Shown one piece after another: positions 34,010-61,869 of a DNA stretch of 64,000 nucleotides. The stretch spans positions 5,212,019 to 5,276,018 of the forward strand of contig KL647289.1 of NCBI GenBank assembly GCA_000727475.1, read 5' to 3'. Position 1 is the first letter of the stretch. Each line of letters starts with the position of its first letter. The DNA is from Sarcocystis neurona. Lineage: Eukaryota > Apicomplexa > Conoidasida > Eucoccidiorida > Sarcocystidae. The notes beneath the pieces were generated by a model. That model was not told the DNA's origin and searched no databases. It saw only the letters and a list, made by a program, of their open reading frames with translations. The translations under genes and the position numbers were made by a program.

Positions 34010-35951
34010 CTGGGAGATAATGCGCGCAACAGATGCAATCTGCTAAACTTTTTTGTGCAGGGAAGTAAAGACTCTTGTACAGCGCTGAGTACAGTCTCGT
34101 ACATCCGGCACTTTGGAGAGCTGGCACCTCGTGCATGCTGCCTTCTGTGCGTCCTGCAGCAGGGCCAACCGGCTATGAAACGACTACTACCGCCCCCTGT
34201 ACTGTACGGAGGAAAATAACACCACAAGTATGCACTGCCTGTTTACCGTCAAGTCTTCTGAATGGTCGTGTCAGTCCATGGTCACTGGCGAGGGCGCCTG
34301 AAATTGCATGGCAGCAGGCGTCCGTAGAACATAGCCACTCGGCTGAGCCTCTTAACGACGGCTTTCTTCTCGCGAAGAATGATATGGCGTTATGTCGTGA
34401 CTCCGTGGCTATTTACGGGGACGCACACAATACTTGATGGATGAGGGTAACAAATCAGTGAATGCTATTGGGTTCCTACCGCTCAGAATCTGCGGATCTA
34501 CGAACCAACTTACTTTGGAAAGGGTTTCAAAGGTCAACATCTACGATGCGTCAAAGATTACGAAGTGTACATAAATCCTAAGCAATCTGCTCGCGTGAAA
34601 GCGCTGCTACACTCACTTCCAGCCCGAAGCGTAAAAAGCAGCACACATATCTTTGCGCAGTTTTGTGCCTGCAGAGAAATCTCGATTGTGGGCATTTCTC
34701 TGACCATGAAGATAACATTCATCAGTTTGCCTATACGGATCTTCATAACTACATGGCTTTCTTCGCCTTGCACATCACTAAGCTGGCGGAGAGTTCCATT
34801 GACCACAAGGGGGGCCCCTGTATGCTTTTCCTCCGCGCAGGGATATCGTGTCGCTTTTGAGAATCACCACATTCGGGTTGAAATCTCGAGTTTGAGACAT
34901 GACTAAGGAATCCAGCTGTGCGCATCCAGCCGACACCACAACATGTACGAGTTCAAGTGAGGTTACCGCATGCCAGGCAGGTTCTGCAGGCTATTCGCCA
35001 TCAGTAACGAAAATCCGCAATGCAGGTAAACCGGGTGCCCCGTGAACGATATCGGCTGGCACCGTGCAGCGGGTCTTATATTTAGGAGCCCTTGCCCCAC
35101 CACTTTTCTTCAGTGATGCGGATTCATCCGGGCATTCACGAATGACGTAAGCGTCAGCTGTGCTCGTGCCCGTGCCCCACGCTGGAAGTGAACGCCAACC
35201 CTCGAACGGTTGCGGTAAAAAGATCACGCAACTGGAAAGGTCTAAGGCGACGTAATAATGCGAGGTGAAATAACGAGTCACGATAACGAACACCTCAAAA
35301 GTGTTCATTCGTATTGAGAAACCGGTTGAACGGGCGTCGCTTTAGACGATTATAAGAGGGAGCGCTAGGATGGCGGTGTCTGCTTAGACGTTGTAGTGAA
35401 GACATGACACCACCGCCAAGAGTGCGTAGCTGACGACTTCGGAACCTGCAGATCCGGCAACACTCCATCACAAACCTTCGGCGCGCTCTGCCTGAGGAGG
35501 CCTCCAGTCGAAGGCACTCTCCCCAACTTCAACTGTTGTGCATTATAGACACGAGGAGCACATCTCGTCGTGCCACTACAGCGCTGAGGAAAGCCTAATG
35601 ACGCGCCATCATGTGAAACCGCGGTTACGCTTATCCACCGTTGTCTGTTCAAACCTCGTATTGAGTGCAGTACAGGTGTTTTCGTTTGCTGCTCAGCAAC
35701 AGTGTGTGTCTGCACAGCGAACCTAGAATCAACGATTGGGGGCTTCTAGTCTCCATCCTGCCACATCACCACGAGCAGATGACAGTGTCTCCACATGGGT
35801 CGATGCCTGTGTAAACCGAAGTGTCCACACACAGTAACGTGCCTGCACATTTTGGGATCACCCAATGCACGCGTGCAGGTCTCAATGGTACACGCCCCCT
35901 CACGCTGGTCCACCACCCACAAACCACGGAGATCATTGTTGACAGTCCCTG
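34010..35951. other. stretch with probable upstream exons of the 30.4-34.0 kb gene
   Basis: The minus-strand gene must continue upstream of 34009 because its first assigned exon begins in phase 1. Candidates are an open segment around 34230-34064 and one near 35190-34991 (ASLKKSGGARAPKYKTRC and LPALRIFVTDGE). I could not fix splice borders or a start codon. The right end borders the 3' end of the UBC6-type gene, which reads the same way. Confidence 0.3.
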
Positions 35952-38900
35952 CTACCACCACCCACTTTTCGTGTTCGGCAAGAGCTTTAAGCTTGGTGGA
36001 TTCAAGACGACATCCACCAGCACGAACAGGAAGGCAATGAAAAAGAACGCGAAGAGCACGTCAACTGTGGCAATTAGAAGTTCCCCTCTGGTAGAAGGTA
36101 TCCGCAGGAGCTGTGCGAGGAATGGCCTCTCGCCTCGTTGCGGTCTCCGCCTGTGTACCCGGGCCCTGTCTGTTAGTGCTTGTGAGATGCTAATTTCTCC
36201 CTGTACGAAACAATAGAAGACGTAGTACGGCGGGATAAGATACCGTCCCAAAGACACGGCAGAATGTAGTGTTGGTAGGGAAAAGTGTTTCTGAGCAGTC
36301 TGCCCGTGCGTCATGAACATGCGCCAGCGTCCTTGGTTCGAAAAATGTTTGGCTCTCCCCTAGCTAGACCGTGAGCGCGGTGCTCGACAAGTACATCGTG
36401 TAGCCGTGTAGCGGCTCGCCCTTATGTGTTGTCATTTTTCTTACTGCTTCACTTCCAGGACCTGTAGCAGCCCCTCTTGAAGCAGCAACGGGAGGTGCAG
36501 AGAGTAGCAATGTAGACTCTTTGGCAGACGCAACTTCGGGCGAACGGGTCACCTGCTGCTGTCCCGTCGGCGCTCGCTGGTGTAGAAATTCCGCCACACC
36601 CTGAGAGAGCGATTATTTCACACGGTAAGATCATGCAGACTTCGAAAAATACTCGCTTCCATATAAGGGCAGAAAAAACCACCTGTCGTACCTTCGAGTC
36701 GCGTCTTTGCTTGCTGAAATCGCACGCTCAACCGTAGATTTGAGTGACGTCAAGTGGCTTGTGAATCTCCACATTATGTATAGAAGCGTTGCACGCATCC
36801 ACGCTTGATTGAAGGGAAGTGGTCGGTTCATAGTGTATGTCGAAGCAAAAAAACAGTGGCCGGCAGGTAAGACGAGGCAGACGGGGAACGCCCGCCACAC
36901 CGACCCTGTGCGTATCTTACAGGTGGGGTCTCAATACGCGTTGCGCACGCCTCCTCCAAGAGCGCTCGGTTAGACTTTTTGCAGACAGGACAAGTCCAGT
37001 TGACGGACTGCACGGCCAGCCGCCGACGTATCTGACAGTTCCAAACACAGAACGCCCACGTTTTCCAGAAGTGGCTCTCATGTCAGATGCAGAGCCGTTA
37101 TACAGAGGCTGTTTAGCAACGGGTGCTGCCTTAACGACTTGCAGACACTTGGACTGAACGCGAGGCACAGTTCTACGGAGGCCTACCACAGGACCTTCTA
37201 TACAAGTGCGTGCACCTATGTACATCCTGCGTAAAAAAGCAGCTTCCCTTTATCTGGACAGCGTCACGATATTGCTGGTGATGTGACAGTTCACACACTA
37301 CGTCATGCTGAGTAGAGCAGAATCGCTTAACTTCCGTACCTTTTCAGGCGTGTCCAGTGCTCGCAACGCACCTTCTCCTGGAGTGGGGAAAAAGGCGCAA
37401 AGCGCGTCCAGCAGAGTGCGAATACCCCACGCGGGTTGCCACAGCTCTGGATGGTAGCTGCTTGCACTGAGACACACCTGCGGACCTCATCAGCAGAACA
37501 GAAGCAAGCGTACCATAAATAATAGCAATGATTCGGTTTCTCACGGAACGCCCTCCCCTGCACCTTGAATCGAATGCAGAACGGAGTTAAGATTTTGCGT
37601 GTCACTCCGCGCAAGCTTTTAGGTGCTTCCAACATTTGGTGACCTTCAGCAATTCCAAGTAACAGGCTTCCTTCGATTTCGGTGAAGCGCCAGGCTGACC
37701 CACCTTTTTGTTCACCTCAAAGCGGCCGTTCTGCGTCATAAGCATCAGACTCGGTGGGGCAAAGGGGTAATTTTTCGGAAGTACAATTCGCCCGTGGTAG
37801 AGCCCTCCCTCGAAGTGAGAGTCCGGGGGGCCTCGCAAGGTGAAGTGCCATTCGTACGGCTCCTCTTGCTGCGCGCAAAAAGAGTCCTTGGAGCCCACGC
37901 AGTTCTCACGAATATGACATTCGTATACGTGTTCTTCAGTGTTTCGACTGTAATTCAGTTGAAGGGATTCCTCTATCGCAGCCACTGGTGGGCTGCTCAG
38001 TCGCACACACAATTGATATCCTGCATTGTATTCGGATCAGGCGCTGCGGGTTGCACATTGTTTATATATTTTTTAAATATAGCTAAGAAAGCTCCCGCCA
38101 TCCTCCTTGTCAAAAAGTGTGGTGGAGCCCTATCGATAGTCTGTCTTTGGTAAGCTGACACTGCCTTCATCACCAAATCAACAAAGGTAGCGGTTTATGA
38201 TAGGGCTTTCTACGGAACGTAAAATGTGCTGCTATTGCACACGCAACGGTGCCTCAAGCGAAGTCGAGTAACGGCTGTTTCAGAGAAGGCACACCTGAGC
38301 GGGCGAGCACGCGACGACCCCATCACGCACAGTTCAGTCCCTACAATCACTCTATCTGTAGTGCACTCCGACGAACATACAAATAAAGAGCGGAGAACTT
38401 TGAGCAGCTGTAGTTGGCAGTGAGATCAGAGAAATGCACGTCGCATGTAAAAGAAAATATCAGCAGCGTCAGCCCGCATCGCAAAGCACAATCACCTCGC
38501 AAAGCGTACCGAAGTCCGTGCTCGTGAGAGGGTGTTATCCTAGCGGTGAAGCTTTTCAGTTGTACTGCCCGCTGATGGGAAAAAACGTCAATTCACCACA
38601 CGGCACCTGGTACCCGCTCTGCCGCTTACAGATGCGTAGTGGTGCTGTCCATGGGATACAAATACAGTTTCCTCAAGTACATTCTGTTGATACAGTTTCC
38701 TGCAGAACATTCTGTTTGTGCCTAGCGAGCTGTGCGACACTAACTGGATCTTTTCGGCCTAGCCTATGACATGGGCTGACAGAATTCCGAGACAACGAAG
38801 ACCAATGGGATCTCACCCTGCACCATCCAGGGGACAACTGGCAGAGCGGCTACGCACGCGGCTCATGCAGGAGTGCTCATATATGCAGATTTGTCACAAA

Positions 38901-39168
38901 CGTTTTATCTGAACATACATACACACGTGCCTACTTGTCCATTGACTGGACACACAATGGTACAGGCAAGCGTGTACGCCTACATGTCTTCTTAGAGGGT
39001 GAACACTTATTTGTACATGGAAGGACATTCGTGCGTCCAGGAGCTTACCGACAATGGATTTGCACACCAGTGAGGCGACGGATTGCGCTGGATTTCGCGA
39101 AACTCTCGAAGGATTCGCGCCACCGAGTGGGCGGTAGCTGAACGCACCAGCGGCGCGTTGGTCGCCAT
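35952..39168 (-). CDS. UBC6: UBC6/UBE2J-type tail-anchored E2 ubiquitin-conjugating enzyme
   Basis: Seven exons on minus: 39168-39049, 37868-37704, 37477-37340, 37031-36921, 36709-36692, 36600-36445, 36110-35952; every intron is phase 0; 288 residues. The UBC fold starts with SVARILREFREIQRNPSP, continues with YEWHFTLRGPPDSHFEGGLY and HGRIVLPKNYPFAPP, and has the TQNGRF motif that replaces HPN in this subfamily. The catalytic Cys is residue 97, in VCLSASSYHPELWQPAWGIR. Next comes RRLAVQSVNWTCPVC, matching the region after the core in UBE2J proteins. The tail ends in a hydrophobic anchor at about residues 247-272 (VLFAFFFIAFLFVLVDVVL) and a short lumenal end. UBC6 enzymes sit in the ER membrane and conjugate ubiquitin in ER-associated degradation with Hrd1- or Doa10-type ligases. 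Exon 5, only 18 bases (QRRDSK), is the least certain border. Intron 1 is about 1.2 kb. Confidence 0.9.
38662..38717. repeat. 28-bp imperfect tandem duplication in UBC6 intron 1
   Basis: ATACAGTTTCCT followed by a short variable part and ACATTCTGTT occurs twice with a 28-base period (copies start at 38662 and 38690). The variable part differs by about four bases, so it is older than the perfect duplication at 9.1 kb. Confidence 0.75.
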
Positions 39169-39782
39169 CCGCTCCGCTTGTGTTGAGACTAAGCGAGACT
39201 TGACTACGGAAAACGCAGAAAAGTCCGTAATTACAGCACGCAGGTGTGCACGTCGCTGCTGAGCTGCACGCACAGCCCCCAACGAAACAGGCCCATTCTA
39301 CGAGGCACATGGAAGGTCGACGCAGCCTTCTACGTCTGCGCACATTCAACTTGGGGCAAGAGTGATTCCGCGAAGCATATACTGATGCTGTCCACCTTGG
39401 CGCCCGAGAGGATATCCGGGGGAAGAACCGCAAATAGAATTTACTGGTAGGGAAAGACGATAGACTACCGTGGGTCACGCAGAAATCCCACTCAAGGTGT
39501 ACGTGCCTTCGGCTGACATTTGTGCTAACTAAACGATGTGCCCTAATTACGTAACACAGTAGTACTCTTTCTGTAATGGGTGAACAACAGACACCTACGC
39601 AATAGCGGATGGGTCGAAATCTCGCTTTGGTGCACTAGGCAGCGACGGCCACGGGTTTCGATGCACTGCCCTCTTTATTTGTCAGTTCAGAATACGAAAA
39701 GTTCCTCACAAACAGAAGAACATATGTGCACGCTCTCGGTGTATATGTAGGGTAGTATCGTGGTGTCTTGTGTTGACGGTTT

Positions 39783-40040
39783 ATGGACAAGTTTCGAAGT
39801 TCCAAAAATGCTGTGTCCGCAGACACCCAATTACTACGAGTTGCACGTCCACTACAGTCGGACCATCAAGCCATCGCGGGCCTGTCCGTTCTACCATATA
39901 CGGTGAACACTACTCAGGAGCGGTTCACCGCCTTGTGTATGTCGTGGCTACAGGCTGTGCTGAAGAAGCCGCTGGCGGCTTCGCGACCGGTGTGGCACTC
40001 CTTCGCGACGCGCGTCAGTTTATTTAAACATGTGGACTGA
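39783..40040 (+). CDS. hypothetical 85-residue protein
   Basis: ATG at 39783 opens 85 codons to TGA at 40040. It lies head to head with the UBC6-type gene, whose start is 615 bases away on minus. The second half (ERFTALCMSWLQAVLKKPLA, then VWHSFATRVSLF) is amphipathic helix-like. A second plus frame is also open over the same bases, which lowers the odds of real coding. No family is recognised. Confidence 0.2.
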   Translation: MDKFRSSKNAVSADTQLLRVARPLQSDHQAIAGLSVLPYTVNTTQERFTALCMSWLQAVLKKPLAASRPVWHSFATRVSLFKHVD

Positions 40041-43000
40041 TTGATGAGTCTCTGAATCGCCTCAGATTGTGAGGAGGTAGTTCAAAACCCATGGAAAACC
40101 TCGACAGAGATGCAATCAAATTTGCCATCAAAAGGCCATTTCCAACACCTTTACCGTAGGCGGCCTACTATCCGTGCGTCACTCAGACGGCAGCTAAAAG
40201 CGACACGTAGCGTGGTCGCTGGGAAAACTTCCTTCTCCTGAAAGATCAACCAGACATCACCACGAGGCGAAGATGTGGCCGTGGCGATACCACTGAAGCA
40301 GGAATCCTGCAGCACATGGACCGTAAAATAGATCTGCAGGGGTGGCTCCGGAATAGTACTCCGGGTTCTACTCGTCTGATGTGTACGTTCGATCGCGCTA
40401 CCTGACGGCGCATGCAGCAGATGGCCTGCAACACTGGGGGACTTGCGTGCATTCCCTCGAATGGCCACGGCGGAAGAGGTGACCCGTTCCTGCTATCTAT
40501 CATCCGTTTTACCTGTTGATACGGAATGGCTTATGCATAGTTACACCCCGCCTGCGCTCAGGAACGGGCTGGCGGCACGTTTGAGCTCTCTTGCAGGACG
40601 CCCACTATATATTGTGCATCGTTTGCGGGCTCAGTACGCACTGGGTAATATACACCCTTGGTACCCTCACTGCCTGCAGAGGGGCCTTTGTAGCCTTTGC
40701 AGAAGCCGTCGCCGAAAAGGAAGTCACGGTTTTTACTGTGGTACTGTGGCACACAAATGCCTTCGCATACATCCCCAATTCAAAAGAGTTGCGCAGGTGT
40801 ATTGAGGACGTCGTCCCTACATGGTGTGTATCGCACTCGTTGACGCTCCGTACAAAACGTACATCCGTCCCCTGTGCTGAATTACGTCAGTTAATGCTGA
40901 TTCACACAGCACAAGCGGTGGCGCCTGGGCCGAACTGTAGCCTGTAATACCTCCTTCATACGTGCCTTCACCCACTGCCGCCCCAACGTGCCACACATAC
41001 GTTTCTTACTGTATCACGCTCTGCTTGATTCGTGCCTGAAGATACGCGCAAGTGCACGGCAGCTTTTTTCGAATTACTGGCGAACCTTCACAAGTACTAC
41101 GCACCGTCGTGACACTTACGTGAAGCCCTTTGCCACCCTCGCTGATGTCTGTGTCCCGCAGAAACGCAGGGAGCAGAAATTGTATATTCGGTGTGCGTTC
41201 TTCTACGCTGATTCGGTGCGTATCCTGCAGGAGCCCTTCTACGTTACTGTACAGTGCCTATTCATACGTACGTGCGTATCTGTATGCTTGTCTTCCTGCG
41301 ACAACGTATATACATGTGTATGTATATGTGCAGTTGTATACAGATACTCGTCGTGTACTTTCCAGGACAAAGCGTACGCGTTGTCTTCGCGCCTTCCAAA
41401 TAAAGTATGCACAGAACGAAACATGCGACTTCAGACACAGTATTCAACTGTGGCGCAATGTGGTACTCATATGCCGTGCTAGTTTGTTGCGTGCGTAGTT
41501 CTGTAGGCCTGTACTTGTGAAGTATGTAAGGGCGATGCTCTAAGATTCTTGCGACGGACGAGGAAGGATACGCCCCATACGCAGTGGATTACTGCGTTCT
41601 TCGAGACTGTCCGGAAGAAGGTACGAGGGGATGAAAGTCACGAAATAGGTGTTGTCCGAACCGTCGAATTGATTCACCGTTGTCAAGTGTCACGGCGGAC
41701 AGGAGCTGCAACAATGTTGTGTGGTGTACCTGCTATCTCTCCCTCGTAAAGCTGCGAGTGACGAAGGTTGCACGTGCTTGCAGATGCAGTCAGGGAGAAT
41801 TACTTCCGTTGGGTGCTCGGTGTTTGTTGTAGAGGCGCAGTTTACGTATGTCTCACGGCACAACTGTGCTAAATTCACTCCCAGGAAGCACGTTCCATAA
41901 AATGGCCACGGCGACGAGTAGCGCGCCTCAGACACGCGGCAGTGATCACCGCTACCAGTACGAGTTCGCAGATTTGGAGCGTGTGAGAGGTACAGTGGAG
42001 TAAGCCGCACGAGTATTTAAGGCCTCGAAAAGTACGCCCTTGCTGGTGTGGTGCATCTGCAACCGACGAGGCAAACACTTCCCCCCAACGCAGTTAACAT
42101 CATCATCTGCGAGCTACACGCGTAGATCTGCCTACTTCGCTGGTCCGGGCCTAAGCGGAACACACGGGCGGAACCCCAACTGTGCAGGCGGGTTTTTCTC
42201 CGCTGGCAAATAATTTGAAGTGTGAGAGACTTGCTACAGTAGATCTCGCGTGCTATTGGCGTAGTAGTGGGAGTAGCTGAAGAGACTATCAACTAACGAA
42301 GAGGACGTCATGCGGAGCCAACACGGTGTTAAGACGTACATGAAGAGTTCAGCAAGCCTCAAAAGGGAGCACGCTGAAGCCACTTGCAGCACTAGCTGTA
42401 GGTTCTGACCCGTGTTTGACCCTTGAACATGCAACGCAGCCACGTTAGAGAGCTTCCAGATGCGACCGAACCATACGCCCAGAAACGAGACAACAAAATG
42501 AAGGCACTTGAGGCCTTTTGAACAGTTAATGTAGGTGCAAAGCTGTTTACATATCCACCACATTCTACTTTCTCCCTTTAGTCACCTGGTATATAGGCCG
42601 GCACCACACCCTGCGGAGGCCTTGGACTACGTTTTCCGACGTATGCGGGATAAGATAACCTGCTTTGTCTGCATGCTCATCCCACGAGTATCGAAGCGGT
42701 CTTCTTCAATGCGGATGTTCGTCGGCCCTTTTCAAGGACTATGCGCCGATTTACGATATCGGGACGCCAACTAGTCGAATGCGAAATGCCTTGCTAACGT
42801 CAGAGGTTTCCTTAACGAGTCTCTACTTTTTGGAGGCTACAGTCCAGAGACGGATGATGATCTGTCGGTTTGGGTCGCCCTTTGGCCCTTAGAGTGTCGA
42901 TTTTTTTCTCAAACGTATGTGTCCTGCACAGCCGCCTAAGGGTACTCACATTTACCTCTAAATGCATACCTTTAGAGTTCGCGCCGAGGCAAAAACACAG

Positions 43001-43392
43001 AAGTGCGAACAAGTAGAGCTACCCCCTTCGACATGGCCAGAGCACGTCAGCGACAGCAGGCGTACATAAAGGTCATTGCATCCGTATATTACCGTGCAAA
43101 TCGAAGGTGCGCCTTTGAGAAAATTCACTGGAATGTTTCCTGAATTCTCGCTCAGACTTTAGTCTTAGAAAGCTTTCTATGCTCTGGTGCAACCTACATA
43201 CCGCAATTCTCCCGTCACATCGCTGTTGAGCCCAGTTCCACTTTGACGGGGGGCGGAATCAGCCCGTACAATTGTAGATCTCTGCGCAGCGCTGGGCCAC
43301 ATGCTGCATGGCACGCAAACGCTGAAGCCCGCCCGGAACAGCGTTGTCAGCACTATATGCAACGCGTCACGTAAGGGTCCCGCCACGGCCTT
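40041..43392. other. 3.3-kb stretch without a defensible gene
   Basis: Several frames look partly protein-like but compete across strands. Minus 40468-40151 reads PPLQIYFTVHVLQDSCFSGI and ends in RIVGRLR with a stop. Plus 40680-40799 reads FVAFAEAVAEKEVTVFTVVL between a CAG acceptor and a GTGTAT donor. Plus 42580-42774 contains HPAEALDYVFRRMRDK. Minus 43320-43250 reads RLRAMQHVAQRCAEIYNC to a stop and might be the last exon of the gene to the right. I could not chain any of these by phase. Confidence 0.3.
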
Positions 43393-45651
43393 ACCTTTGC
43401 TCAATGAGAGCTCCTCACACAGTGGCAATAAAAAGGCTGCGTCACCGACTGTATGAGCAGCTGTACTACCCTGACACGTCTTACTTCGTTCCGCAGACCG
43501 CAACGTAATATGCTACTTTGCCGTGGGCTAGACCTCAAATTGGTGAAGCTATTGTGCTCCCTTCGCCATGCTCTGTCGTACACTAGGGTAAAAGTGTCAG
43601 ATAAGTGTGCAAGGTCCGCATAAACGTGGAGTATTGCATGCTTTATTTCAACAGGAAAGTATAGCCCTGTGCTGTGTGAGCCAACCGGCGGGATGCTACG
43701 TAGCGACGAACTTTCGCTGTTGTCTTTTCACCTTCAGCGCGACCAACAAGACTATCTCTCACTATCTGTCCACTTCAACTGTCTGCACAAGTCACTCCCT
43801 GCTCAGCACTTGCGTGCGTTCGCACTTTCTCCCGAATGTGAACGGCTTCAGTAGCAGTGACTCCCGTTTGCTTCTACACTCTTGCTTCTAAACACCATCC
43901 ACAGGACTGCGTTGCGACAGTTCTACTTCGGTAGCGGGACGCTAACACTTTCCGCAGAGGATTTCCATGGCTCCACGGTGTAGAAGTCTGCAGCGGAAAC
44001 AGTAACTGCACCGCCGCTCGATATGTGTAGCCATTGAGGAAGTGATCACGCTGGCAGTCAGGAGGCTGTGAACCATCCAAAGACTGGCTGTGAAGCTCTA
44101 GCGGAAGTGCCTCATCTTTCCTGGCACATGAACCATTCCAGGACTTTATGACAGTAAAAGCGTACACCACCGTCTGCTAACACTGATACCTCAAAATATT
44201 AATAATGCCTCCAAACGCGTCCAACGTGGATCCTTTGGTGGAGTGCAATTCCCTGGTAACGCAAGGGCTGTAGTACTGGATCACTCTTTTACACTTCTTC
44301 AGTAGGGCGTCCTGTGGTGTCAGGGCGTAGTCGTAGCTCCCTGCATAGAGTAGCCTGGCTACTATGTAAAGGACGTGCGGTTCACAAGCGTGTAGGAGGC
44401 TGTGCACGGAGAGATCTGTTCCTTCAAGGTCCAAGAGCTTACAGGTAAACAAATTCTGAGTGAACTATACTTGCCTGTGCGGTATTCTCGACAGTGGAAG
44501 TGGTGTTTTTGACGCTCGAGTACACGCTATATCGCCTTTCAATACTTTCTGCCCAGTTTCCTACTTCTGTGGTGTATGCATATTTCCGCCTCGAAAAAAC
44601 GTGATGTGGTGTGACTGTTACACTGAGAGGAGCGTCTACGTGGCACTCGCCTGCGTCGCTCGTGGTGAGCGAGGTGCACTCAAAAAATTGCTTAGCTTCC
44701 GTAGCCGAGAGGTTTTCTTCCCCGTCAATATCGTTTGGGAAGTTTGCTCTTTACGTGCCTGCAGGTGCTTTCGGTGGGGGATGGCAGGCTAGTGGTATGA
44801 CAGCTGTCGCATGTATATGCCCGCCAACAGTGGTACAATTTGCGTTAGGCAATTTTCGCTGTGCACTGAAACCTCCCGAGTTGGCGGCACAAGGACAGCG
44901 TTAAGCTTGTACGGAAGACACGCTTGCCCGCGTGATCTACACGCACCGATTTCCTATATTCACCCATAAAGATCCGTGTGTACTACGAATGCGTGTGGAC
45001 GTCCACAAGTTCTGCATGAAAAATTACATACAGGCAGAACAGCGGCCTCTGCCTAACTGTAGTTCTTCCAAAGCAACTGCGATCCCGCCCGTGTACGACT
45101 TCCCCGACTCTCCGACTGTTCGTACCGTAAGCGGGGTCGCAGGCCTCCTATAATTACTCTTGAGCATGCGCACCCGGAGCGCAGCAGATCGCGATGGGCC
45201 CCGGCCGAAAACCCACGACAGGAGACTACTGCCAAAAACTGGAACTGTAATGTGGGTGCCGCGATGTTGCTCTCTTTTTCGTACCTGCACTGCTTCCATC
45301 CTGTATTCTTCCGGCATCCGTAGTCCCCCACGGGGCGCTGGAGCCAGTTGCACTGCATGTCAAGCTATGGGAAATCTCTACGTGGAAAAGATGCACATAT
45401 CTTCCCCTTTAGGGCAGTGGAACACACGAAATGAATGCGGACGGTGTGTGAGAGCGTCTGTGCGTTTCTTGTAGATATGCGTGTGGATTCCACAGGTGGA
45501 AATACCTCTGTGTCTCCTCCCAGGAACCGCATGTGTATCCTCCATCTCCACCGGTACGGCGCACATTTAGTCGGCCGCCGACACCTACTCCGTATATTTG
45601 TTTTAGGTCTTCCTTTTTTGTGCGTGCTATGTGCTTCCATTCCAGCGGCAT
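43393..45651 (-). CDS. unidentified minus-strand multi-exon gene
   Basis: A likely first exon is 45651-45589: ATG, 21 codons (PLEWKHIARTKKEDLKQIYG), ending before GTAGGT in phase 0. A clear later exon is 44455-44190 (LFTCKLLDLEGTDLSVHSLL, then HVLYIVARLLYAGSYDYAL and LLKKCKRVIQYY), ending before GTATCA. Between them, about 44765-44560 is open without any ATG (NDIDGEENLSATEAKQFFEC) and could end at a GTAGGA donor that joins the 44455 exon in phase 0. Downstream candidates are about 44120-43930 (DHFLNGYTYRAAVQLLFPL) and 43474-43393 (AAHTVGDAAFLLPLCEEL before GTAAGG). The helical exon looks like a conserved globular part, but I do not recognise the family. It is divergent from ATP4, 378 bases from its start. 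Confidence 0.4.
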
Positions 45652-46029
45652 GTAGGCAGCACACGTTGATGTGTCTGCGCCAAACACATAATGCCCTCGA
45701 CTGCCTAGGAAAATAGAACTTGCATCTTAATCATCGTCATCATCACACTTACTAGCTCACTGCTCATCGCCCAGCGTTTGACGGTGACCCACAGTAGTCC
45801 TCCTCTGAAATATTTTCATTCTGTTCCTTGCTCGGCGCGCAGGCCCCAGCAACAGCCGTTGCCATGCCTTTACTGACGATAGATATGAATGTGTCGGTAC
45901 ATCTATCTGACAGTTTGTATGTTTTTCTCTTAGACTAAAAAGCTTGTGTACAGTTTTGTAATAAGAACACGTCTCCGCTGAAGGCGGGGTGCCGAATTTC
46001 TCCGCAGGAACCACCCTCGTTACAGCAAC
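45652..46029. promoter_or_regulatory. short divergent intergenic region before ATP4
   Basis: These 378 bases separate a probable minus-strand start (45651) from the ATP4 ATG (46030) and so may serve as a shared promoter. No specific element is certain. The inference rests only on gene layout. Confidence 0.3.

Positions 46030-61869
<15,840 letters not shown>

Noticed and set aside
39770..40040. A confident gene between UBC6 and 43 kb
   Set aside because: Two overlapping plus frames are open at once and neither has a motif, so only a low-confidence hypothetical entry is kept.
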